From: Candidatus Poseidoniaceae archaeon
GTDB lineage: Archaea > Thermoplasmatota > Poseidoniia > Poseidoniales > Poseidoniaceae
DNA length: 19,101 nucleotides
Assembly: GCA_029250305.1 (NCBI GenBank)
Contig: JAQXFM010000059.1
Span: 1-19,101 of the forward strand
Direction of reading: 5' to 3'
The translations under genes were made by a program, and so were the position numbers. Positions within the stretch are counted from its first letter, which is position 1. Each line of letters begins with the position of its first letter. The notes below the pieces were generated by a model. The model did no database searches. It was not told the origin of the DNA and saw only the letters and a list, made by a program, of their open reading frames with translations. Shown here one piece after another: positions 7,681 to 13,005 of this stretch.

Positions 7681-8376
7681 TCACAGCATTTCAAAATCTT
7701 CATCCGAAGCATAGAGGCGTCGGATTCGATTGGCAACACCAGATTCAGGGCCTCTTTTTCCCAACGGTTGCCAAAGCATCTCGTCGTGGCCAAGCCCTGA
7801 GGTAACCCATCGGCCGAGGACAAATAACCAATCTGACAACCTGTTGAGATAGACTTGGACAATCGGTCTGACAGAACCTTCGCCTTCGTGCTCTTTGAGA
7901 CGAATCACAGCGCGCTCGAGGCGCCGAGCAACTGTTCGGGCGAGGTGAAGCATTGCTTCTGGACCATGCCCTGCCGGGAGGATAAAACTGGTGAGGGGTT
8001 CAATATGTTCGAGCCAAGCATCCATTTCCTCGACCAAGACAGCGCATTGAGCCTCATTGATCAGAACCATGTATTCGGGAAGTTCAGAGGGGACACAAGC
8101 CAATTCTGCCCCAAGATCGAACAATTCGTTCTGCACACGTGTGAGGACCATCGAAAGGATGGTTTGCACGCGCTCCACAGTCGCCCTGCTACCGCCATCT
8201 TCGTGAGAGGGTAGGCGATTTGCTTCCATCGCAACGAGCCCAAACACTGCGTTCAGCTCATCGCATGTTCCAACCACTTCAAAGCGAAGATCTGCTTTTG
8301 ATCTGCGTGAACCATCAACAAGGGAAGTTTCACCTTCATCGCCGCCGCCAGTGTACACTCGATTGATTCGAACCAT
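7681..8376 (-). CDS. Cob(I)alamin adenosyltransferase, PduO/MMAB type
   Basis: 231 residues from an ATG. Transfers the adenosyl group of ATP to reduced cobalamin, giving adenosylcobalamin for enzymes such as methylmalonyl-CoA mutase or B12-dependent ribonucleotide reductase. Motifs in order: the ATP-binding YTGGGDEGETSL near residue 8 (the family usually has TRTGDxGxT, so RT is replaced by GG here), VGTCDELNAVFG around 35-46, LFDLGAEL, SFILPAGH, the ATP-contacting LARTVARRLERAV and the signature VYLNRLSDWLFVLGRWV. A five-helix bundle acting as a cytoplasmic trimer is expected from the family. It lies 23 bases downstream of the DUF2203 gene on the same strand, so the two are probably co-transcribed. 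The acidic tail DEDFEML is not conserved in the family as far as I know. Confidence 0.95.
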   Translation of the reverse strand: MVRINRVYTGGGDEGETSLVDGSRRSKADLRFEVVGTCDELNAVFGLVAMEANRLPSHEDGGSRATVERVQTILSMVLTRVQNELFDLGAELACVPSELPEYMVLINEAQCAVLVEEMDAWLEHIEPLTSFILPAGHGPEAMLHLARTVARRLERAVIRLKEHEGEGSVRPIVQVYLNRLSDWLFVLGRWVTSGLGHDEMLWQPLGKRGPESGVANRIRRLYASDEDFEML

Positions 8377-8399
8377 GCTCGTTCCTCAGCCCTGCGAGG

Positions 8400-8843
8400 T
8401 CACGCTTCTATGAGTGGTTTTCGGGCCATAAAGCTGGCATCGATTGGATGATACCATTCAATGTCTTCCTCGCCGAGGCTCCAAGAATACAACGCAAGGT
8501 GCTCATCAACAACGCCATACCATTCGAGGCGACCTGGTTCCAAGCATGCGATTCGGGTACCTGTGGTTTCAATTTTAGCCGTGGTGTGTTGCCAGTGCGC
8601 CACCAGTTGTGCAAGATGCTCTGCAACCTCTACCACGTGTTCGTGCTCCGGTTGAAGGGATTCGAGAAGCACTTCCAGTTCTTCCGTCAAGTCGTGAGCT
8701 TCATCGCTCATCGCTTGTAGTTCAGCAAGCCACCTGGTGACCTTTGGCAAATTTTCTCTCGCTTCCTCAATGGTCACAATTCGAGCCCCGCGAGGAAGGA
8801 CTCGCATCGCTGTTTCTTGGTCTCTCAATGAACATGTATCCAT
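8400..8843 (-). CDS. DUF2203 family protein
   Basis: About 147 residues from the ATG at 8843; GTG at 8885 (161 residues) and ATG at 8807 (135 residues) are also in frame. The pattern fits DUF2203: an N-terminal VTIEEARENLPKV, a central charged coiled-coil-like region (HDLTEELEVLLESLQPEHEHVV is in the region nt 8640-8700), then a C-terminal sheet ending YSWSLGEEDIEWYH and PIDASFMARKPL, corresponding to the family's CWRLGE-WH-LD-GFAGR-P ending. The function of the family is unknown. No signal peptide or membrane segment. It precedes the cobalamin adenosyltransferase by 23 bases, which suggests co-transcription but does not by itself give a role in B12 metabolism. The 8807 start best fits the usual family N-terminus. 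Confidence 0.8.
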   Translation of the reverse strand: MDTCSLRDQETAMRVLPRGARIVTIEEARENLPKVTRWLAELQAMSDEAHDLTEELEVLLESLQPEHEHVVEVAEHLAQLVAHWQHTTAKIETTGTRIACLEPGRLEWYGVVDEHLALYSWSLGEEDIEWYHPIDASFMARKPLIEA

Positions 8844-8934
8844 TGGACGACCAGAAAAGAATGGAACCTCCCCTGTTTCTCTCACATGGGTTCCTTGTCT
8901 TGGCGGACCTTCAAGTCATCGGACAAAATGTTTG

Positions 8935-9016
8935 ATTTTCCGGTAATTTGAGCGGTGATGGATTTCTTCGTAGCCGAACTGCTGGGTGAACACTGCTCAA
9001 ATTTTGACGGAAAAAT
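8935..9016. repeat. Long imperfect inverted repeat / predicted hairpin
   Basis: Inner arms AATTTGAGCGGTG (8945-8957) and CACTGCTCAAATT (8991-9003) pair over 13 bases with a single mismatch that becomes G-U in plus-strand RNA (A-C in the minus-strand transcript). After a small internal loop (two bases on one side, four on the other), outer arms ATTTTCCG (8935-8942) and CGGAAAA (9008-9014) pair over seven more bases. The loop is 33 bases. It lies between the stop of the small membrane protein (9022) and the start of the DUF2203 gene, both read on the minus strand, so it could be a terminator, an attenuator, a protein-binding site or a small RNA. Confidence 0.6.
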
Positions 9017-9021
9017 GAACA

Positions 9022-9303
9022 TTAAGCAGCGAGAGCAACTGGCTGAACCCGATCCCGTGTCTTGGTGACCACTTTCTTGACGAGAAGGCTACCCAGGCTC
9101 ATCCAAACAACCAACTCGATGGCAAGGACGAGGTAGTAGACTGGCCCGAGGTTTTGGAGCAGTGCGACGGCGTCATAGGGGACGCCGTTGAAGGCCATAT
9201 AGAGGGATTGTGAGAACAAACTTGAGGCAAACCAAACGAAGATTGCGTACCACATCACCGTGCTCATCGTCAGCGCTTTCGTCTCAGTTTCACTTGTTCC
9301 CAT
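9022..9303 (-). CDS. Small two-helix membrane protein, unknown function
   Basis: 93 residues: a short polar N-terminus, hydrophobic segment 1 at about 15-37 (VMWYAIFVWFASSLFSQ), a loop with FNGVPYDAVALLQNL, hydrophobic segment 2 at about 52-75 (YYLVLAIELVVWMSLGSLLV), and a basic tail (KKVVTKTRDR) that should face the cytoplasm, placing both ends inside. I do not recognise the family. The ATG at 9303 is supported by a TATA-like TTAATA 25 bases upstream, consistent with a leaderless transcript. It is separated from the gene upstream on the same strand by 120 bases, so it is probably its own transcription unit. Confidence 0.75.
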   Translation of the reverse strand: MGTSETETKALTMSTVMWYAIFVWFASSLFSQSLYMAFNGVPYDAVALLQNLGPVYYLVLAIELVVWMSLGSLLVKKVVTKTRDRVQPVALAA

Positions 9304-9325
9304 AGTCTATAATCGACTTTCATCG

Positions 9326-9331
9326 TATTAA
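9326..9331 (-). promoter_or_regulatory. TATA-like box for the small membrane protein gene
   Basis: TTAATA read on the minus strand, centred about 25 bases before the ATG at 9303. The usual archaeal TATA-to-start distance would place transcription start at the ATG itself, i.e. a leaderless mRNA. Spacing and composition are the only evidence. Confidence 0.5.
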
Positions 9332-9423
9332 GGACTTTGTTTTGTTGATTCAATAAATGCTCATTCAGCCGTCAGAGGCACTGATATTGTTCAGAAAATT
9401 AAGAATGTGACTGGAATCCGGAA

Positions 9424-10191
9424 TCACTCTTCGCTGCCGCCCAGTGTGGGAAGATGGCTGGCTGCCTGAGGGTCAAGACGAGTGAGCGCCTCGTGAATGG
9501 CCTTGATCCACTCTGGTGCCACGCCCTTTTCGCCCCCAACATCTTCGAGAGCGTGCAACCATTCTGTCGCCTTTTCTTGATTGCCAACGAACAAATTCAG
9601 CCGATGGAGAGCCACGTAAGCCATTGGATTGAGATGTTCTTCCTCAGCGTCCCACCCTTTTTCGAAGCAGGCAATTGCTCCATCCGGCCCATCAATAAAA
9701 CCACGCTGAAGCGCAACCATGCCTGCTTGGCTCCATGCAAGTGGGAGTCGTCCGATGAGAAGTCCCCGAAACACCAACCATGTCTGACCGCCGCCGAGCA
9801 TCACAAGTGCAGCAAATCCAGACCACTGCTCAAACGTATTCAAATCGGGCCATGTTGTGACCATGAGGCCGCCGATTCCGACACAGAAAAGGAAACCTGA
9901 GAACGGAGCGATGAGCACTTCCCTGCGTGTACGAATCAGGTGATGAATGCCGACCAGTAAGCCAAACGAGCCAAGCCCAGTGAGAATAATTAGGTGGCCA
10001 AGCACTGAAACAGGGTTTGGTGCGAGTTGCCCCAATGTCAGCAAGAGCGCGATTGAAAGGACAATCCAGCCAAATCGGCGAGAAGGAAGCGGAAACGGTT
10101 GACTTTTCGATGCAAGGATAAGCACGAGACCGATCAGTGCCTCAAACCCCAAGAGAATCCAACGCAGGCTTTCCTGTTCTAAGAGCAGCAT
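9424..10191 (-). CDS. Membrane protein with C-terminal TPR-like cytoplasmic domain
   Basis: 255 residues from the ATG at 10191. Five hydrophobic segments occupy about residues 8-27, 40-55, 62-82, 90-110 and 120-143, with a basic loop (IRTRREV) after the third. The remaining ~110 residues are soluble and read as TPR-like helices: GMVALQRGFIDGPDGAIACFEKGW, MAYVALHRLNLFVGNQEKATEWL and EWIKAIHEALTRL are in nt 9440-9680. Such tails usually bind partner proteins; no enzyme motif is visible. An in-frame TTG at 10242 overlaps the rlmH stop as TTGA and would add 17 polar residues by coupled translation, so the true start is uncertain. Either way the gene follows rlmH closely and probably belongs to the FUN14-rlmH transcript. 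Confidence 0.75.
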   Translation of the reverse strand: MLLLEQESLRWILLGFEALIGLVLILASKSQPFPLPSRRFGWIVLSIALLLTLGQLAPNPVSVLGHLIILTGLGSFGLLVGIHHLIRTRREVLIAPFSGFLFCVGIGGLMVTTWPDLNTFEQWSGFAALVMLGGGQTWLVFRGLLIGRLPLAWSQAGMVALQRGFIDGPDGAIACFEKGWDAEEEHLNPMAYVALHRLNLFVGNQEKATEWLHALEDVGGEKGVAPEWIKAIHEALTRLDPQAASHLPTLGGSEE

Positions 10192-10238
10192 ACATTGCCT
10201 CCGGTTTTGCCAAGAATCGGTGCTTCTTGACCCTTTGG

Positions 10239-10670
10239 TCAAGCCTTATGGTATTCGCTTCCACGAAGAATCTCTGTGGCGCGATAGACTTGTTCCACCA
10301 GCACAACACTGGCCAACTCGTGAGGCAGGGTCATCGGTGAGAGGGAAAGGCGCTTGCAGGCACAATTCGGTTTCGTTGTCCAACCCTCCGCCGGACCGAT
10401 GGCCAAATGCGTCGAGTGCGTCTGCACAGTCCATGCTTTGAAACGCTGGGCAAACGCGATGGAATCTTCCATTTGGCCCCCTTCATCCAACAAGTACACA
10501 TCACCTGCCAGACCACACAACAGGTCAAGATACGCTGCCGAAGAAAGTTTACTTGAGTGGATTTCAATTCGAACGCCACGGTTGTTTAGGCGCGCTCCAT
10601 ACATCTCGATAAGACGGCTCAAATCCTTCTGTTTGGTTGAACCGTGAAGATGAACAATCACCCGACCCAT
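10239..10670 (-). CDS. rlmH: RlmH-like 23S rRNA pseudouridine-1915 N3-methyltransferase
   Basis: 143 residues, close to the 155-160 of bacterial RlmH. This SPOUT methyltransferase uses S-adenosylmethionine to methylate pseudouridine at 1915 of 23S rRNA (helix 69) on assembled ribosomes. The C-terminal knot is clear: LAIGPAEGW at 89-97 corresponds to LLIGGPEGL, and LSLSPMTLPHELASVVLVEQVYRA begins at 108, matching the family's LSLS-MTLPH-L-R-LL-EQ-YRA, ending EYHKA as bacterial proteins end YHK or YHR. The glycine pair of GGPEG is replaced by G-P-A here. Start ATG at 10670 is clear. It sits 36 bases after the FUN14-like gene on the same strand. RlmH is mainly bacterial, with scattered archaeal members. 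Confidence 0.9.
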   Translation of the reverse strand: MGRVIVHLHGSTKQKDLSRLIEMYGARLNNRGVRIEIHSSKLSSAAYLDLLCGLAGDVYLLDEGGQMEDSIAFAQRFKAWTVQTHSTHLAIGPAEGWTTKPNCACKRLSLSPMTLPHELASVVLVEQVYRATEILRGSEYHKA

Positions 10671-10706
10671 GCCCCTCGGGTTGAATGGGTGGTTGATGAA
10701 GATGCA

Positions 10707-11027
10707 TCACGAACGAATCTTGTGGACAAGGAAAAAGCCGATGGCGGTGCTTGCTCCGAAGGCGCCGAGATCGACAAACGATTCTGCGAGGGTGAGGACT
10801 TCATCGAGGGCGCGGTTGCTGTTCTCAACAATGCCCAGGGTGAGGCGTTCCCAGTCGACAATCAAAATGTTTCGAGATTCAAGCCACTTGAGCAGAATAA
10901 ACTCGCCAATAAGGAACCACTGCACGGCTTTCGAGCCCATGGACCAAAGCAGGCCAAGCACGGCGCCAAAGATAACACCTTCAATGGCCGCTGAGCTGAG
11001 AATATCGAACCAAAAGTCGGTGTCCAT
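10707..11027 (-). CDS. FUN14-family membrane protein
   Basis: 106 residues from the ATG at 11027; an in-frame GTG at 11033 is less likely because a TATA-like box lies 25 bases before the ATG. The pattern fits the small prokaryotic FUN14 family: a glycine-rich first helix (IEGVIFGAVLGLLWSMGSKAVQ, nt 10900-10985), a second helix with FLIGEFILLKWLESRNILIVDWERL in which N/G-I-x-x-VDW is typical, and a third ending GASTAIGFFLVHKI, comparable to the family's GFxLGFRKG. In eukaryotes FUNDC1 is an outer mitochondrial membrane mitophagy receptor; the role of the archaeal and bacterial versions is unknown. It leads a likely operon with rlmH and the TPR membrane protein. Confidence 0.8.
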   Translation of the reverse strand: MDTDFWFDILSSAAIEGVIFGAVLGLLWSMGSKAVQWFLIGEFILLKWLESRNILIVDWERLTLGIVENSNRALDEVLTLAESFVDLGAFGASTAIGFFLVHKIRS

Positions 11028-11048
11028 GACCACTCCATGCGTTACAGA

Positions 11049-11055
11049 CTATATC
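11049..11055 (-). promoter_or_regulatory. TATA-like box for the FUN14-like operon
   Basis: GATATAG on the minus strand, centred 25 bases before the ATG at 11027. This spacing supports both a leaderless transcript and the choice of that ATG over the GTG six bases upstream. Confidence 0.55.
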
Positions 11056-11071
11056 AATTTCAACAGATGGC

Positions 11072-11077
11072 GTTAAG
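11072..11077 (+). promoter_or_regulatory. Weak TATA-like box for the 11101 gene
   Basis: GTTAAG on the plus strand, centred 26 bases before the ATG at 11101. Weak match, but the spacing is the same as for the neighbouring boxes. The 73-base gap 11028-11100 would then hold two divergent leaderless promoters. Confidence 0.3.
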
Positions 11078-11100
11078 GAAGACCTGTTCTTCAGCGTTTC

Positions 11101-11442
11101 ATGGGTTGGTGGCCGTTTGCGAAAAAACCCAAATCCAAGCGAACACGGGTTGAAGATCCTCTGCTCAAAGACGCACGAACTTGGATTTCTGAATTAAGAG
11201 ATCTATGTGAAATGAATTTTGAGCAGCCAGAGGAAGCTCGACGAAGGATTCGCCACATGCAGGTTGAATGGCATGATGCACTCGAGCAAGGCGTCTTAAC
11301 CGCCGCTAACAGAGAAGGTTTGGAGGCACGTGCGTTCCGATTGTTGAGTTGTTCTGATGAAGAATGGATGCAGTGGTTAGATGACCTTGATTTTTGGAAA
11401 TCAGGGTGGAAACCTGCTCCATTGAACGATAACGAGGCTTGA
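11101..11442 (+). CDS. Small charged hypothetical protein
   Basis: 113 residues. The N-terminus MGWWPFAKKPKSKRTR is aromatic then basic, which may contact membrane lipids or nucleic acid; the rest is predicted helical and rich in Glu, Arg and Trp (ARRRIRHMQVEWHDAL, DEEWMQWLDDLDFWKSGW). I do not recognise a family and see no signal peptide or catalytic motif. The ATG is positioned 26 bases after a weak TATA-like box. It ends 25 bases before the PTGES2-like gene, so the two are probably co-transcribed. Confidence 0.7.
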   Translation: MGWWPFAKKPKSKRTRVEDPLLKDARTWISELRDLCEMNFEQPEEARRRIRHMQVEWHDALEQGVLTAANREGLEARAFRLLSCSDEEWMQWLDDLDFWKSGWKPAPLNDNEA

Positions 11443-11467
11443 AGAAGGGGAGGCGATAGGCCCTCTT

Positions 11468-12160
11468 ATGGGTCAAACTCCCACTCTCCACATCCTCTAC
11501 ACTTGCCCTTTCTGTTGGAAGGTTCGAGGTGTCATTGAGCACATCGGAATGGATGTTGATTACGTACCAGTCAACGGAATGAAAATCAAAAAGTCTGTGT
11601 CTTTTGCTGGCGACTGGGGGAAGGTCCCCGTGTTCACCAACGAAAACGGAGAACACTTTGTGGATTCTACCCCCGTCATGAAGCACATCGATGCAGCATA
11701 CAACGGCGGAAAACTGGCATCCACTGGTGATGCAGAACGGCAACAAAAATGGCTCGAATGGGCGGACGCTAAAGTCTCCAAAGCAACCGTTCCAATTCTC
11801 TATGGCACCCTCGGCTCCGCCCTAAAGACCACCACGAGGATCTCAAAGATAGAGAAATTCGGATTCATTTCGAAGCGACTCTATGCGTGGGCTGGCTTCC
11901 CGATCATGTGGGGCATCATTGCAAAGAAGCGAGTCAAGAAGGACGGCCGTACACCAAAGAAACTCTGGCACGACTTGCTGACTGAGTTCACAGGTGAACA
12001 CGGCACGGAGCCTTTCTTCGGAGGCGGCACACCAGATCTCGTGGACTTCGCTGTCTTTGGCTACACTCGCTCAATTTCCCCATTCCCACAGTTTGCTCTT
12101 TTGGAAGATCACGAGAAAGGGATGGCATGGTACCGTCGAATGGAAGGCACGCTCAAGTGA
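11468..12160 (+). CDS. Glutaredoxin/GST-fold protein, PTGES2-like
   Basis: 230 residues with a glutaredoxin-like N-terminal half and a helical GST-like C-terminal half. The redox motif CPFC is at C13-C16 in LYTCPFCWKVR; KVPVF and DSTPVMKHI are the cis-proline loop and glutathione-binding-like segment of the thioredoxin fold. The C-terminal half has KWLEWADAKV, the long basic helix around 130-165 and FFGGGTPDLVDFAVFGYTRSI (nt 12013-12075), which parallels FMGG-KPNLADLAVYG-LR of membrane-associated prostaglandin E synthase 2, ending WYRRMEG. In prokaryotes the substrate is unknown; a thiol-dependent reductase or isomerase is likely. A GGGGAGG at 11447-11453 lies 14 bases before the ATG, further than an ideal ribosome binding site. 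The following gene continues in the same frame nine bases after the stop. Confidence 0.88.
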   Translation: MGQTPTLHILYTCPFCWKVRGVIEHIGMDVDYVPVNGMKIKKSVSFAGDWGKVPVFTNENGEHFVDSTPVMKHIDAAYNGGKLASTGDAERQQKWLEWADAKVSKATVPILYGTLGSALKTTTRISKIEKFGFISKRLYAWAGFPIMWGIIAKKRVKKDGRTPKKLWHDLLTEFTGEHGTEPFFGGGTPDLVDFAVFGYTRSISPFPQFALLEDHEKGMAWYRRMEGTLK

Positions 12161-12163
12161 GGG
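12159..12163 (+). promoter_or_regulatory. Probable ribosome binding site for the FGE-like gene
   Basis: GAGGG overlaps the TGA stop of the PTGES2-like gene and ends six bases before the TTG at 12170. It is the main support for a TTG start there and suggests coupled translation. Confidence 0.45.
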
Positions 12164-12169
12164 ATAGCG

Positions 12170-13003
12170 TTGGAGTTCATCGCGCTTTCAGGAATTAAGT
12201 TCCAACGAGTTGACGCGCAGTCAATGCATCTTGGAACAGACAAGGGTGGCTGGATTTATGCTGGTCAACGACCAAGGCATGAAGTCCGTTTACCAACATA
12301 TTACATCATGACGGTACCCCTAACGGGCACCGACTACAACGCCCTTGTCGGCACGAAAAATGGAAAGGACGACGAACAATTTCAAGTCACTGCTGGAACT
12401 CTGAAGGCCCTTATGAACGCTGGACAAGCAGCGATTGATGCTGGCGTTGAAGGGTTGGACGAAGCGACTCACTGGGAAGTGCGTTGCCCTTCGGAAGCTG
12501 AGTGGCGATGCGCGCAAGAAGTGCATGGGCTCGGTCTTGAGAAAAAACAAGTCGAAGTGTTAGCAGATGCGATTAACTCAAATTACCGTGGTGCGATGAT
12601 GGATGGACGCCCTCGAAGGTTCGAAGGCATCGGCCCAATGGCACTGCATCGGGCTGCCATTGAAACTCATCCCTCGAGAGAGGGCATCACGGCGCTCTCA
12701 AGCGTCCCTCTTGATCGTCCTGTCAAAGGCATCGTGGCTCGCCTCGTCGTCACGCCGATTCGCCAAAACGCTCCAAAACGGGTCCCAAATTCCGCAGACA
12801 TGGCATCGAACATCCGCACTGAAATCGTCTGCACCGTGTTGCTCGGCGTGATTCCTTCGTTTGTGATTCCGATTCTGAGGGGCATGGGAGACTACGCCGT
12901 TTCTGGATGGCCAAACTTGCTTTTCGGTGGCCTATGCGCCGGTTTTGTGACGGGAGCGTTTTGGCGCCCTCGTCGACCAACTGTATCCTATGACGAAGTG
13001 TGA
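12170..13003 (+). CDS. Divergent formylglycine-generating-enzyme-like protein with membrane anchor
   Basis: 277 residues from a TTG start with GAGGG six bases upstream; an ATG at 12224 is the alternative but would cut into the domain. Residues ~5-195 look like a C-type-lectin/FGE (SUMF1) domain: MHLGTDKGGWIYAGQRPRHEV matches the family's MG-x-E-P-H-V start (nt 12224-12290), YYIMTVPLTGTDYNALVG its PVT-x-x-Y segment, and WEVRCPSEAEWRCAQE (102-117) its RLPTEAEWEYA. The later GNVWEW motif and a catalytic cysteine pair near the end are not visible, so it is probably a binding or structural relative rather than an active FGE. Two hydrophobic segments (about 217-237 and 247-265) follow, then a basic tail. 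It may recognise a partner at the membrane. Stop is two bases from maeB's stop on the other strand. Confidence 0.72.
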   Translation: MEFIALSGIKFQRVDAQSMHLGTDKGGWIYAGQRPRHEVRLPTYYIMTVPLTGTDYNALVGTKNGKDDEQFQVTAGTLKALMNAGQAAIDAGVEGLDEATHWEVRCPSEAEWRCAQEVHGLGLEKKQVEVLADAINSNYRGAMMDGRPRRFEGIGPMALHRAAIETHPSREGITALSSVPLDRPVKGIVARLVVTPIRQNAPKRVPNSADMASNIRTEIVCTVLLGVIPSFVIPILRGMGDYAVSGWPNLLFGGLCAGFVTGAFWRPRRPTVSYDEV

Positions 13004-13005
13004 AT

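Noticed and set aside
10239..10265. 3' end of rlmH as an integration site, as in staphylococcal SCC elements
   Set aside because: No inverted or direct repeat pair, recombinase or inserted cargo is visible; the following gene overlaps or closely follows.
10644..10994. 116-codon plus-strand frame
   Set aside because: Antisense to the FUN14-like gene, whose frame has clear membrane helices and a well-placed TATA-like box.
12158..12160. TGA between GST and FGE-like genes as a selenocysteine codon
   Set aside because: No SECIS-like structure recognised, and the sequence around it does not resemble a conserved Cys/Sec site; a normal stop with reinitiation is simpler.
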